From positions 992,001 to 1,056,000 of the forward strand of contig OY970234.1 of the NCBI GenBank assembly GCA_963714125.1: 64,000 nucleotides of DNA. The letters run 5' to 3'. The number at the start of each line of letters is the position of its first letter. Positions within the stretch are counted from its first letter, which is position 1. Position numbers and translations under genes: made by a program. Source of the DNA: CAWCAW01 sp963714125 (GTDB taxonomy: Bacteria; Actinomycetota; Acidimicrobiia; Acidimicrobiales; UBA8190). Below are positions 14,906 through 24,087 of the stretch, piece after piece. The notes under the pieces are model-generated. The model had not been told where the DNA came from. It searched no databases and worked only from the letters and a program-made list of their open reading frames with translations.

Positions 14906-17260
14906 ATGACTCAACTTCGTAGTGATTCTCACGGTTCTGCCCGGTTGCGTCGACATGCGCACTCGTCGCGGCACACGGCTTCGAACGAGACGGGTGACAC
15001 GCTTCTGGAGATCTTGATAGCGGTCGTGATCATCGGTATCGCCAGCGTTGCATTAATAGGCACACTCGTCACTTCAATTACAAGCTCTGCCGAGCACCGA
15101 AGCCTCACCACCCTGGACACATTGTTGAGAAGTTTCGCCGAAGCTGCTCAATATCAGATTCAAGAACAATCGACTCCGAATCCACTTTTTGCTGCTTGCG
15201 TTTCCAACTACACCATTGTGAGCGCGCCGAACCCCGCCAATGCGTCAGGCGAGTATGTAGGTACCGGCTCGGCCGCGATCCCTCAGGTTGCAGGTACGCC
15301 TGTCACCATTTTCGCCACTGATTTACCGGAGGGGAGTCCTCTAACAGTGAGGGTCGGAGGAACCGGGACGCTGACCACGGGAACCGCCGCGGCGGTCACG
15401 AGTCCCAATCCGGCTGACGTACCCGCAACTACCGGCAACGTGACGATTACGTTTATGGAGCCAGAGATTGCTTCCGCAAGCTCAGGGACATCCGAACCGA
15501 TCTATGTGTTTGACGGAGGATCGACCCCCGTCCAGGCGGCAACCAGCCTGGATGTTTCAGATTGGGTGGGAGCTCCGAGTCCAATCAGTGACACGGTGGC
15601 TGGGCAAACAGTGCAGGTTCCCGTGTCAGGCTTTGCCCCCAACGCCAATCTTCAACTCACAATCGACGGCCAAAATTTCGCTCCAACAAGTGGGGGGACG
15701 ACCGATAGCACCGGAAGTTCGCTCGTATCGTTTGTCGTTCCTCCTGCCGCCAAAGTCCCGCCACTTCCGGGTGGATACCAAATCAGCGTGAGCGACGGAA
15801 CAAACCTACAGAACTCGGCGGCCAGGCTCTATGTGGGTTATCCGGCCCCCCAAACGACTTCGGACAGCACGTCGTTGAGTAAGTATTCGTTGGCGATTTC
15901 GTCGATCCAGTATTGGGACCCTGGAAAGACGGGTGGTGCGGGATTCGATTCCACGTGTACGAACTCGGGAATACAATTGGTGACAATTGTCGCTACCGCT
16001 GTCAACGGTGTGTCTGACAGCCTCAATTTCGTTGTCGTCAATCCATCGTTTACCTCGCCGACAAACGTCGTCACGAACTCGACCCCGACGACCCTGGGAA
16101 AAAGCGTGACGTTTACGGCCACGGTTACGGCACCAAGCGGTGGTTCCACACCAACTGGAGCTGTTACGTGGTCCGTCAGTGGTACCGGAGGTGCAACCGT
16201 ATGCTCCGCGTCTACGACGACTCTCAATGCAGCTGGGCAGGCGACGTGTAGCATCACGCCGTCAAAAGTCGGCACCTACGTCGTATCCGATACTTATAAC
16301 GGGAGTACCAGTTACAACTCGGTGATGTCGGGCGCCGATACGGTCACCGTCGGTATGTATGCGCCCACCAATATGGTCTCGAACTCGACTCCGACGACTC
16401 TCGGTAGCAGCGTGGTGTTTACAGCTACGGTCGCTGGGCCAATGGGTGGAGTTACTCCCACTGGGACAGTCGTCTGGACTGTTGCTGGCGGTATCGCGAC
16501 CACCTGCGGTACGTCGACGACTACTCTCAATGCCGCCGGGCAAGCCACGTGCACGATCACTGTCTCCAAGGTCGGCTCGTATGTCGTTTCCGACGCCTAC
16601 AGCGGTGATGGCAACTATTCGGCCCTCACGTCGGCCACCGACACTGTAAATGTCGTCAAGGTCGCTCCCACCAATATGGTCTCGAACTCGACTCCGACGA
16701 CGCTCGGTAGCAGCGTGGTGTTTACAGCTACGGTCGCTGGGCCAATGGGTGGAGTTACTCCCACTGGGACAGTCGTCTGGACTGTTGCTGGCGGTATCGC
16801 GACCACCTGCGGTACGTCGACGACTACTCTCAATGCCGCCGGGCAAGCCACGTGCACGATCACTGTCTCCAAGGTCGGCTCGTATGTCGTTTCCGACGCC
16901 TACAGCGGTGATGGCAACTATTCGGCCCTCACGTCGGCCCCCGACACTGTAAATGTCGTCAAGGTCGCTCCCACGGTCAGCTATCCGACGCCTACGGCAT
17001 CACCAACCCTTGCATTCAAAGCCACCTTCTCGGGTCCTGCCGGGGCAGTGGCCCCAACGGGGACGGTGACCTGGACAATCACCGTCACCTCGGGCGTGAC
17101 TCCGACATGTGCCGCCTCGACGCTGAGTGCAGCCAACGAAGTGGCAACGTGCACGATCACAGGAGCGAGCGCGTCGGTCACGTACGCCGTGACGTACAGC
17201 TACGGCGGGGACACGAACTATACGACCGCAACCGGCGGCCCCCAGATGCAAAAAGGATGA
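14906..17260 (+). CDS. Prepilin-like protein fused to bacterial Ig-like repeats
   Basis: The product is 784 residues. The N-terminus has a prepilin-type helix (ETGDTLLEILIAVVIIGIAS) with Glu at +5 after the likely cleavage Gly, although position +1 is Asp rather than Phe. After about 370 residues of mixed beta sequence come four Ig-like repeats of about 101 residues. Their PTGTVVWTV and SYVVSDAYSGDGNY elements are typical of bacterial Ig domain 3 adhesins. The two middle copies are almost identical at DNA level. The start lies 1 bp after the previous stop, so coupling is likely. A pilin carrying an adhesin-like Ig stalk would project binding domains from the pilus; this role is inferred. Confidence 0.82.
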   Translation: MTQLRSDSHGSARLRRHAHSSRHTASNETGDTLLEILIAVVIIGIASVALIGTLVTSITSSAEHRSLTTLDTLLRSFAEAAQYQIQEQSTPNPLFAACVSNYTIVSAPNPANASGEYVGTGSAAIPQVAGTPVTIFATDLPEGSPLTVRVGGTGTLTTGTAAAVTSPNPADVPATTGNVTITFMEPEIASASSGTSEPIYVFDGGSTPVQAATSLDVSDWVGAPSPISDTVAGQTVQVPVSGFAPNANLQLTIDGQNFAPTSGGTTDSTGSSLVSFVVPPAAKVPPLPGGYQISVSDGTNLQNSAARLYVGYPAPQTTSDSTSLSKYSLAISSIQYWDPGKTGGAGFDSTCTNSGIQLVTIVATAVNGVSDSLNFVVVNPSFTSPTNVVTNSTPTTLGKSVTFTATVTAPSGGSTPTGAVTWSVSGTGGATVCSASTTTLNAAGQATCSITPSKVGTYVVSDTYNGSTSYNSVMSGADTVTVGMYAPTNMVSNSTPTTLGSSVVFTATVAGPMGGVTPTGTVVWTVAGGIATTCGTSTTTLNAAGQATCTITVSKVGSYVVSDAYSGDGNYSALTSATDTVNVVKVAPTNMVSNSTPTTLGSSVVFTATVAGPMGGVTPTGTVVWTVAGGIATTCGTSTTTLNAAGQATCTITVSKVGSYVVSDAYSGDGNYSALTSAPDTVNVVKVAPTVSYPTPTASPTLAFKATFSGPAGAVAPTGTVTWTITVTSGVTPTCAASTLSAANEVATCTITGASASVTYAVTYSYGGDTNYTTATGGPQMQKG
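16371..16976 (+). repeat. 303-bp tandem duplication in pilin-Ig gene
   Basis: Two consecutive 303-bp (101-codon) units, 16371-16673 and 16674-16976, differ at only a few bases that I can see (for example ACTCTC/ACGCTC and CCACC/CCCCC). The flanking Ig units in the same gene are much more diverged, so this pair is a recent in-frame duplication. Confidence 0.9.
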
Positions 17261-17264
17261 GGCG

Positions 17265-17843
17265 ATGAATCGGGTTGCCAAGACGTCCGTTGACGAGGCC
17301 GGTGCCACTCTGATCCTTGCCCTCATCTTTATTGTCATTTGTTCTCTGCTGTTACTTAGTCTCGTTACGTTTACTGGGAATGACCTGCTCAATACGGGGA
17401 ACCTTCGCAACGAACGTACGCTTGAGTTTTCAGCCGCGAGCGCAACAAATGCGTCGATTGAGGCGACGAGGTACACCGATAACGCCTACACCTCAACCAC
17501 CAATCAGGATTGCATGCCAAATGGGGTTACGAGCATGACGATCCTTCCCAGCATGGCCGCAGCCGTTCCCGATGATGTCGTTACGGTTGTCTGCGGCAAC
17601 GGCACAACGTCGTCCTTGTCGAGTCAATATCGGACGGTGAACCTCTACGCATGCCAGGGCGCGGTAACCGCCGCCAGCTGCTCGACGTCCGGGTCTTCGA
17701 AGCCAATATTGACTGCGCAGGTTCAATATGATGACTACTCGAGTTCTGGCTACGACAATTTCGAGTGCAGCTCGACAACGATTGCGACCTGTGGGACAGG
17801 GATGACTATCGAAAGTTGGGTTGTGTCGAACGCGAACAGTTAA
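17265..17843 (+). CDS. PilX-like pilus assembly protein
   Basis: The 192-residue protein has one N-terminal membrane helix (GATLILALIFIVICSLLLLSLVTF) preceded by an acidic-Gly segment (VDEAGA), the pattern of PilX/PilW-type minor pilus components, which lack a classical FTLIE motif. The rest is a Ser/Thr-rich ectodomain with several Cys residues. It begins 4 bp after the preceding stop with GGATGAGG as ribosome site, so it belongs to the same operon. It probably helps prime or stabilise pilus assembly, but this is inferred from position and topology. Confidence 0.7.
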   Translation: MNRVAKTSVDEAGATLILALIFIVICSLLLLSLVTFTGNDLLNTGNLRNERTLEFSAASATNASIEATRYTDNAYTSTTNQDCMPNGVTSMTILPSMAAAVPDDVVTVVCGNGTTSSLSSQYRTVNLYACQGAVTAASCSTSGSSKPILTAQVQYDDYSSSGYDNFECSSTTIATCGTGMTIESWVVSNANS

Positions 17844-18358
17844 CACGTCATCTCCGGAGCAATACGACTGATTCCGGGAGCTTGTCTCTGAACGAAGCGA
17901 CGTTGTAAGTGCGGGAACGATCGTCCCCAGGCGGCCCGACCTGTTGGGTGTGGTCCCACCGAACTCACCGGAATTCGGACCATCGCCAAGACCCTGATGA
18001 CCGTACGGAAGATCGTTCCGTCTCCTCAACCCGGGGCCCGAACGCCCTCCAGCTTCGAATGCAGATAGGCACCTCGCAGCCCCCCGTGTTATGGCGAAAA
18101 GGGCTCGGGCCGCCACCTTCGCCCGACGCTGGCCCGACCGGCCCATTCGAGTCCTCGGCATCCGCGGCGGGCCGACGGGCGACTTAGTGCAAGGCCGCGG
18201 ATCATGATGGACTAAGTGAAAATCACGGGATACCCCGCGCCCGAACATCGACTGTTGCACGTTTTCTGGACACGTCATTTCCGAATCTCCGGGCCTTGGG
18301 CCCGAATCTCGCCGGACGGCTCTCCCGGTACGAACGCTTTTCCTGTACAACAGGGTCG
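17844..18358. other. Gene-free gap between the convergent pilus halves
   Basis: This is 515 bp without a convincing gene; a long - strand open frame across it has no coding character. A weak hairpin (CTCCGGA / TCCGGGAG, about 17855-17883) just after the PilX-like gene could aid termination, and a near-palindrome GGGAACGATCGTCCCC lies near 17915-17930. Nothing else was recognised. Confidence 0.5.
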
Positions 18359-19096
18359 CTAGCGCATGATCTCCATGCGCAAGCCCTGACTGTCCCACTC
18401 GGGATCATCCGGAAGCCTCGTCACGGCTCTCGAGATAATCCTCCGGGCCGTCCATAGACAGGCTGCCGCGTCCTGGAGGTGTGACGCCGTCACCTTTGGC
18501 AGATGGGCGTCAAGGATACGTTCAATACCCGGGAAGCGGGCCTCGAGCAGTGTTCTCCGCTCGGCTAATCCAGCCTCGGTTCTCTTGGGATACCGAAGCG
18601 AACGGTCCTCGCCGAGCTGGTAGAAACTCAACTCCGGATGGACCTCGAAGACGGTACGTTGCCAATAAGGCGCAATATTGGCGTCGACCTCAGCGATTCG
18701 GGTCCGCAAGCTCCAAGCCACGACGCTCAGATGGCCGCCGTTTGCTTTGGCCGCCTCCTTGTAACTGTTTTGTGCGAGAGCTGGGCGAGCAGGAGCGGAC
18801 ACTATTGCGGCAGATCTTGGAGCGCCAAGAACACGTCGGGCATCGCGTTCGCAATGCCGACCTAGTGGAATGGGCTCATCCGGAAGTCCAACAGGGGCAA
18901 AGAGGGCAATCACCTGGTATGCCGGCTTATAGTCCAGCATCTCGAGGAAAGATGGGAAGACTTGCGGTTCTTCGGGGGCCATCGTGATCCCCTGAAGTTT
19001 GGCGGTGGCCGCCAACCACCCCCGAGGACAAGGCACGACCCCCGCCAAGGTTCGATACGGAAGGCGTGCCCCTCGTTGTGAGCGGTTCATTGACAT
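18359..19096 (-). CDS. DUF429-family protein, probably degenerate
   Basis: The product is about 245 residues and matches the DUF429 layout: an N-terminal GW segment (GVVPCPRGW), the middle GLPDEPIPLGRHCERDARR with RRVLGAPRSA, EVHPELSFYQL, KRTEAGLAERR and a C-terminal TARRI ... GLRMEI. DUF429 is predicted to be an RNase H-fold nuclease. The Asp residues I would expect in the first block (GVDG) and in DxPxGLP are Val and Ala here, and the later DD is reduced to one Asp, so catalytic activity is doubtful. ATG 19096 gives the family length. The gene sits beside an istB remnant between the two pilus halves and may be decaying. Confidence 0.65.
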   Translation of the reverse strand: MSMNRSQRGARLPYRTLAGVVPCPRGWLAATAKLQGITMAPEEPQVFPSFLEMLDYKPAYQVIALFAPVGLPDEPIPLGRHCERDARRVLGAPRSAAIVSAPARPALAQNSYKEAAKANGGHLSVVAWSLRTRIAEVDANIAPYWQRTVFEVHPELSFYQLGEDRSLRYPKRTEAGLAERRTLLEARFPGIERILDAHLPKVTASHLQDAAACLWTARRIISRAVTRLPDDPEWDSQGLRMEIMR

Positions 19097-19403
19097 CCGC
19101 CCCAACCTACTTGTGTGGCGATCGAAACCGGCGAACGTCAACAGATTGAAGGTCCGGGTCCCGGCTGACAGGCGACCGGCTCCATCCAACGAAAAGCGGG
19201 CAATCGCCCTAGACGACACGAACACCTTCTCTGAAGACGCCCAATTGCCGAGAAGCATTGCGGCAGCATGTTGCCCACAACAGCAACTTTGTTTCGCTAT
19301 CTCCTTCTGTCAACGCAGGCCCAACTGATAACCCTGCTGGCGCAGGTCGAAGACTAACCCCGCCGGCCAGTGATCTGGCCAAGACGCCGTCGCCGTTGGC
19401 ACT

Positions 19404-19679
19404 CTCCCGTGGTCGCAGCGCTTCAGTCGGTAGAAATTCCTTTATGGAAACGATTTCGACGTGGAGGCCGAGCCTGTCGATCATGGCTGCGGCGATCGCT
19501 GCATCGCCGAATGCTCGCCCAACCCTTAGGCATTATTCGAGGGAGTTGATGACGACGGCCCGTCCATAGCGGCCGACGAGACCAGCTGAAAATTGCAGCT
19601 TTGCCTAGGTCCCGAAGAGGATGTAGCCGACCCCTTCCGACTTGGCCAGGTGCGACTCGGTTCTGAGGAGCCGATCTGT
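19404..19679 (-). pseudogene. istB-like ATPase remnant of an IS21-family element
   Basis: Read on the - strand in one frame, the segment gives VGYILFG, then a TAG (19605-19607), then FSAGLVGRYGRAVVINSLE, a TAA (19533-19535), then GRAFGDAAIAAAMIDRLG and LHVEIVSIKEF. This matches the C-terminal part of IstB (typically VGYIPF, then RY.RAS, then FGD..vAAAMIDRLvHHaEv..lKG). Two in-frame stops and the absence of the Walker A half and of istA show it is a dead fragment. It marks a past transposon insertion in the gap between the pilus gene clusters. Confidence 0.7.
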
Positions 19680-19853
19680 TATTTCAGGCCGTAACCGAAA
19701 ATGAGGGAAACGTTCCACTCAAAGGGTTCTGTGTGCGGGGTATTGCGAGTTGTGAATACCCCGGTTGCCCTTACAGATCAGGAGTGGTTGGCGCATCTAA
19801 CGACGTCACGAGCTGGAAGCGTCGTGCAACAGACATGGCAGTGTTGTTGAACG

Positions 19854-19895
19854 AAAAAACGGAGCAGCTCGAGTCGAATGACCCGAGCTGCTCCG
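19854..19895 (-). terminator. Intrinsic terminator of the pilin gene
   Basis: CGGAGCAGCTCG (19860-19871) and CGAGCTGCTCCG (19884-19895) form a perfect 12-bp GC-rich stem. On the - strand it is followed by TTTTTT (complement of 19854-19859). It lies 20 bp beyond the pilin stop codon, as expected for a highly expressed major subunit. Confidence 0.93.
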
Positions 19896-19915
19896 CCTGA
19901 TACCCATCAATCTGC

Positions 19916-20422
19916 TTACGAAACCACCACGCCTGCAGGCGTTGCGGATGCCGTGTCGCAAATTGTTGGTGTGCTGTCAAACTCGGTGGCTGCAGAATCC
20001 GTAGCGCCGTAAGTTGCCGGACCACCGACGTAAACATTTCCGTTAGCGTCAAACAGGATCGTGTAGTACTGCGTCCCGGGCGCCGTCTTGAGCCACGGGC
20101 CTGACGTCGCAGATCCAGATCCCTGTTGTGTGTCCAGGTAGCCGAAACCAGAAGGCGCAGTAACTGTCGTGACGTTGTAGTTGGCCTGCGTCCAAGTTGC
20201 CGGAACCGGTGGATAACTGCCGATCAGAGCCTTGTAGGCCTCAAGAGCAGTCTCCGTCGATTTCGCATCCGCTTGGCACGACGCCGTAGCCGCATTGCCG
20301 CCACTGGTACCAACGGCGAACACGACGATTGCGGCCAAAATGGCCAGGATGATGATCACGATGAGGAGCTCGATGAGGGTGAACCCTCCCTCGTTCCTCT
20401 TCTCTTTCATTCTGTCCCACAT
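19916..20422 (-). CDS. pilA: Type IV major pilin
   Basis: The 168-residue prepilin has leader MWDRMKEKRNEGG, cleaved before FTLIELLIVIIILAILAAI, with Glu at +5 and a long hydrophobic assembly helix. The globular part is Thr/Ala/Ser-rich and has two Cys residues, TASC just after the helix and TICD near the C-terminus, that could bridge. Its size is that of a normal fibre subunit, in contrast to the giant prepilin-like proteins at 13-17 kb. ATG 20422 has AGAAGGG about 11 bases upstream; ATG 20410 is also possible. It is the last gene of a pilB-pilC-pilA unit and ends in a strong terminator. Confidence 0.93.
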   Translation of the reverse strand: MWDRMKEKRNEGGFTLIELLIVIIILAILAAIVVFAVGTSGGNAATASCQADAKSTETALEAYKALIGSYPPVPATWTQANYNVTTVTAPSGFGYLDTQQGSGSATSGPWLKTAPGTQYYTILFDANGNVYVGGPATYGATDSAATEFDSTPTICDTASATPAGVVVS

Positions 20423-20575
20423 AGGTGGTTTATCCCTTCTTGTTTGTAGGCACGGTCGGAGTTCCGCCGACGATGCATGGAGCATTGTTGGTTGTTACGT
20501 GTTTGGTCTTTGGGAAGTGGGATACGGGCAGACCTCCTCAACTAACGAACGTCAGTGGTCGTGAGCATGATTGCG

Positions 20576-21784
20576 TCATGTGATGTGGACCTGTCGATAG
20601 ATTCCGTACATCGCCGAGATAAGCGCAATGGCCACAAAGCCGACGACGAGCCCGACAAAAAGAATGACGGCAGGTTCGAACAAAGCAGTGAACTGCTTCA
20701 GCTTGTACTCGAGCTCTCGGTCAAAGTAGTTCGCCGCTGTGTCAAGCTGGTCGTCCATCGTTCCAGTGCTCTCACCAACAATGAACATGTGTTTGGCGGC
20801 ACTCGGGAATAAGTTGGAAGCGGCCAGCGGTGCGGCCAAACCTTCGCCGCGCATCATCGCGGCCCTGGCGTTCACCATGCCGTTGCGGTAGATGGTATTT
20901 CCAGTCGCATTACTCGTCACTTCAAGCGCATCCGGCAACGGAACGCCTGCCCCGACCATGGTTGCCAGGATGCGGCAAAACCGTTCAAGAATGGCGGTGC
21001 GGATGAGTTCTCCGAGCACGGGAATACGGAGATAAAGCGAATCCCGAATTTCTCTTCCACGACGAGTAACGAATGAAAGGACGAGGAGAACCCCAATGAT
21101 ACCGAAGACGCCAAGGATCGCGTACCAATCGTTGGTCACAACATTTGCGGCGCTCATCAGCATGCGAGTTGGCAGCGGAAGCTTCGCGTTCAAGGAAGTG
21201 AAGAACGTCTTGAACCTGGGAAGAATAAATCCTGTGATGACGACGATGGCGAGGATGGCCATGGCCAATACGATCCCCGGATACATAAGGGCTGACGAGA
21301 CTTTCCGCCGCGACTCAATGTCACGGTCTATGTAGTCGGCAAGTTGGTTAAGTACGACGTCAAGATTTCCGGTCAGCTCGGCAGAGGCGAGGATCCCGAG
21401 GTAGTACGGGGGGAATGCCTCAGGGTGCTGGGAGCATGCGCCGGAGAAGGTGTCGCCAGAACGCAATGAATCGGCCATCTCCGCTAAGACCCTCTGGAAG
21501 ACCTTGTCGCCCATCTCGTCGGTCATAACTTCAAGGGCATCGAGGACAGGTATTCCAGCCTTCATAAACACGGACATCTGACGGGAAAAGTGCATCAGTT
21601 CCTTGCGGGGCACCTTCTCGGCGGTGAGCTCAAGCTTAAGGAGGTTCTTCTTTTCGACAATTTTGATTGGTGCCAAATTGCGTTCGACAAGAGCTCGACG
21701 AACAGTTCCAGGAGTGAGTCCGACCTCAACGCCAGTGACGGTACCCCCGTCTGGAGTCGCTGCCGTGAACTTGAATTTGGCCAT
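20576..21784 (-). CDS. pilC: PilC inner-membrane pilus assembly platform protein
   Basis: The 402-residue protein has the two type II secretion F domains in tandem (about residues 68-190 and 270-393). Each carries the cytoplasmic helical bundle with FxRQMSVFMKAGIP and FCRILATMVGAGVPL, and membrane helices follow each (VLAMAILAIVVITGFILP; AVILFVGLVVGFVAIALI). It forms the membrane base on which PilB and PilT act. The start ATG 21784 is 17 bp after the pilB stop, so the two genes are an operon. Length and layout are normal for the family. Confidence 0.96.
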   Translation of the reverse strand: MAKFKFTAATPDGGTVTGVEVGLTPGTVRRALVERNLAPIKIVEKKNLLKLELTAEKVPRKELMHFSRQMSVFMKAGIPVLDALEVMTDEMGDKVFQRVLAEMADSLRSGDTFSGACSQHPEAFPPYYLGILASAELTGNLDVVLNQLADYIDRDIESRRKVSSALMYPGIVLAMAILAIVVITGFILPRFKTFFTSLNAKLPLPTRMLMSAANVVTNDWYAILGVFGIIGVLLVLSFVTRRGREIRDSLYLRIPVLGELIRTAILERFCRILATMVGAGVPLPDALEVTSNATGNTIYRNGMVNARAAMMRGEGLAAPLAASNLFPSAAKHMFIVGESTGTMDDQLDTAANYFDRELEYKLKQFTALFEPAVILFVGLVVGFVAIALISAMYGIYRQVHIT

Positions 21785-21801
21785 TGTGACAGTCCTCTAT
21801 T

Positions 21802-23574
21802 TCAGAAGGCGAAGATGGACCGAACGACCTCGGAGACGGTCGTAACGTCATCGCTAACGAGGCGAGTTGCCTCCTGCTTTAGGGTGCGCATGCCTTGCGA
21901 CACCGCCATTCGTTGGAGCTCTTCCTGGGTGGCCCAACCCACGATGAGGCGCTTGATTTCGGGAGTGATGCGCATCAACTCATACACTCCGATACGTTCC
22001 CGGTACCCGGTGTCAGCACAGAAGTTGCAACCTTCGCCGTGCCAAAATGAGGTCTTGGGTTCGCCCCCACTTTCCTCGTAGAAGGCAAGCTCTTCGTCCT
22101 TAGGGGTGTACTCCACCTTGCAAGAGGGGCAGATTCGGCGAACGAGGCGCTGACTCACTACGGCCACCACTGAAGAGGCAATTAGGAAGGACTCGATGCC
22201 CATATCAAGAAAGCGGTGCAAGGCGGCAGCGGAGTCGGTTGCGTGAAGTGACGAAAGTACGAAGTGGCCAGTTAGTGCGGACTGCACGGCGACGCGGGCA
22301 GTATCGACATCTCGAATCTCACCCACAAGGATTACGTCGGGGTCCTGTCGGAGGATGGACCGCAAGCCATTTGCAAACGAGATACCAGCCTGGTCGTTCG
22401 TTTGGATCTGGTTGATTGTGGGGAAGACGTATTCGACCGGGTCTTCGATGGTCATGATGTTTCTGTGTGGCTCGTCGATTTCAGTGAGGGCGGCATAAAG
22501 GGTTGTCGTCTTGCCGCTGCCTGTGGGTCCGGCACAGAGGACCATTCCGAATGGGGCGTGAATCAACTGTGTAAATGGTTCGTGCGTGTGGCTTGGCATG
22601 CCAAGTTGGCTCATGCGGAACAGAGAACGACTTTTGTCGAGCACGCGCATAACGCACGCCTCGCCCCAGATGGTGGCAACCGTGGAAACGCGAATGTCGA
22701 TGCCACGGCCGTCGATCTCCATGGCAATCTGACCGTCTTGTGGGCGACGACGCTCGACGATATTCATCCCCGCCATGATCTTTAGGCGACTTACGAGGGC
22801 GGGCCCGATCGAGGTCGGTAGCTCGACAGCGTCATGCAAGGCACCATCGATTCTGAATCTCACGCGCAAGCGTTCGTCCTGCGGCTCAATATGGATGTCT
22901 GACGCCCGGTCGCGGAGCGCCTGCGTGATAACGAGGTTTACGACCTGGACAACGGGAGCGTCGTCGGTAAGCACTTGCTGTGCCGTTGCATCGGCAATAC
23001 GCCGGATGGTCGGCTCGTGTTGAGCGAACTCTTGAACGTGCTGCTCGATTCGACCGAGAGCGCGATAGGCAGAGTCGATCGCCCGCTGGACATCTGAACT
23101 CGGGGCGATGAACAGCCTGATCGGCCGCCCCGTGGCTTTCGTCAGGGTGTCCTTCAGTTCCAAACTTGGGTCTCCGACGGCCACCGAGATGCCGGACTCG
23201 TCTACCTCAAGAGGCACAGCTAGGTATGTTCTCGCCACGTTTTCGGGCACTGTGTCGATTGCGGCAGTGGTGGGCGACCATTGCGAGAGGTCTGCAAGCT
23301 CGATGCCTAGCTGGTCCGACAGCGCGCTGGCGAGATCGCGATCGTTTATCGCGCCGGCATCAAGGAGCAAGGTGCCGACGCGCTTCCCGGATGATGGTTG
23401 CTGGAGAAGCGCCTCCGCGAGTTGAGCGGCAGAAATCCGACGGGCGCTGATGAGCAATTCGCCAAGTTGCGTGCGGTCGCCGTTGGGCGCGGCCGCGTTG
23501 ACATCGGGCTTCGTCTCGGTCGCCGCCGCCGCTCCACCGTTGGAGTTCGATTCCTTACGAGCTCTCAAACCCAC
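21802..23574 (-). CDS. pilB: PilB type IV pilus extension ATPase with MshEN-like N-terminus
   Basis: PilB is the hexameric ATPase that powers pilus polymerisation (590 residues). Motifs are Walker A GPTGSGKT (349-356), the Asp box (TIEDPVEYV), Walker B region (LRQDPDVILVGEIRD), the His box (ALTGHFVLSSLHATD) and a zinc-type tetra-Cys set at 482, 485, 516 and 519. Residues about 35-95 hold two tandem LGxLL-type motifs (QLGELLISARRISAAQL; RVGTLLLDAGAINDRDL) like MshEN domains that bind c-di-GMP. The first copy departs from the consensus Arg and Gly, so binding is uncertain. GTG 23574 has GGAGGT 9-10 bases upstream. It is the first gene of the pilB-pilC-pilA unit. Confidence 0.96.
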   Translation of the reverse strand: MGLRARKESNSNGGAAAATETKPDVNAAAPNGDRTQLGELLISARRISAAQLAEALLQQPSSGKRVGTLLLDAGAINDRDLASALSDQLGIELADLSQWSPTTAAIDTVPENVARTYLAVPLEVDESGISVAVGDPSLELKDTLTKATGRPIRLFIAPSSDVQRAIDSAYRALGRIEQHVQEFAQHEPTIRRIADATAQQVLTDDAPVVQVVNLVITQALRDRASDIHIEPQDERLRVRFRIDGALHDAVELPTSIGPALVSRLKIMAGMNIVERRRPQDGQIAMEIDGRGIDIRVSTVATIWGEACVMRVLDKSRSLFRMSQLGMPSHTHEPFTQLIHAPFGMVLCAGPTGSGKTTTLYAALTEIDEPHRNIMTIEDPVEYVFPTINQIQTNDQAGISFANGLRSILRQDPDVILVGEIRDVDTARVAVQSALTGHFVLSSLHATDSAAALHRFLDMGIESFLIASSVVAVVSQRLVRRICPSCKVEYTPKDEELAFYEESGGEPKTSFWHGEGCNFCADTGYRERIGVYELMRITPEIKRLIVGWATQEELQRMAVSQGMRTLKQEATRLVSDDVTTVSEVVRSIFAF

Positions 23575-24087
23575 GGTACTGCTACCTCCACTCGCCTAAT
23601 TCGCATCGGTTCAGACTCGATCCCAGAACATCCGTGAACCGAGCGAGGTCCAAGATGTAGTGGTGAGCCGTCTCCATTGGCACCTGTCGTAGCCATTGCA
23701 GGGCGACACTCAATCCCGTCATAAAGCCGGGCCGCCGCGCACGCCCCGCTTCCCGTCACCTGTCGAATCGTGACTGGCTCGCCTCACAGGGCTCCCTATG
23801 GAAACTCAACATTTGGCCAACTCGAATAAGCCCTGATCTGGGAGTTTGGGCTCTCCCTCTGGGCGTCTGCGCAAAGCCCGAAATAGAGAGCGCCGAGTTG
23901 CAATTCCGTCGTCTCGACCACAGGACGAGCGGGATTGCCTGCCCGGCAGAGTCGTTGGATTGATAAAAAAGATGGCTCTCCCCCAATTGCAGGGAGTGAG
24001 GTTGTCGATTCCTTATTGCAGGTTGATATCGGCTATCCCGATGAGACGCGGCCTGGTTTGGCTCATCACGAAGGCATGGACGCCCCG
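23575..24087. other. Intergenic region upstream of pilB
   Basis: This is 513 bp between the HTH protein gene and pilB, both on the - strand. The open frames here are short and lack coding character. It should carry the promoter of the pilB-pilC-pilA unit, but I cannot point to a convincing -35/-10 pair. Confidence 0.5.

Noticed and set aside
17493..18398. 301-residue - strand open frame overlapping the PilX-like gene
   Set aside because: Arg/Gly/Ser-rich sequence without coding character, overlapping the end of a supported gene and a gap.
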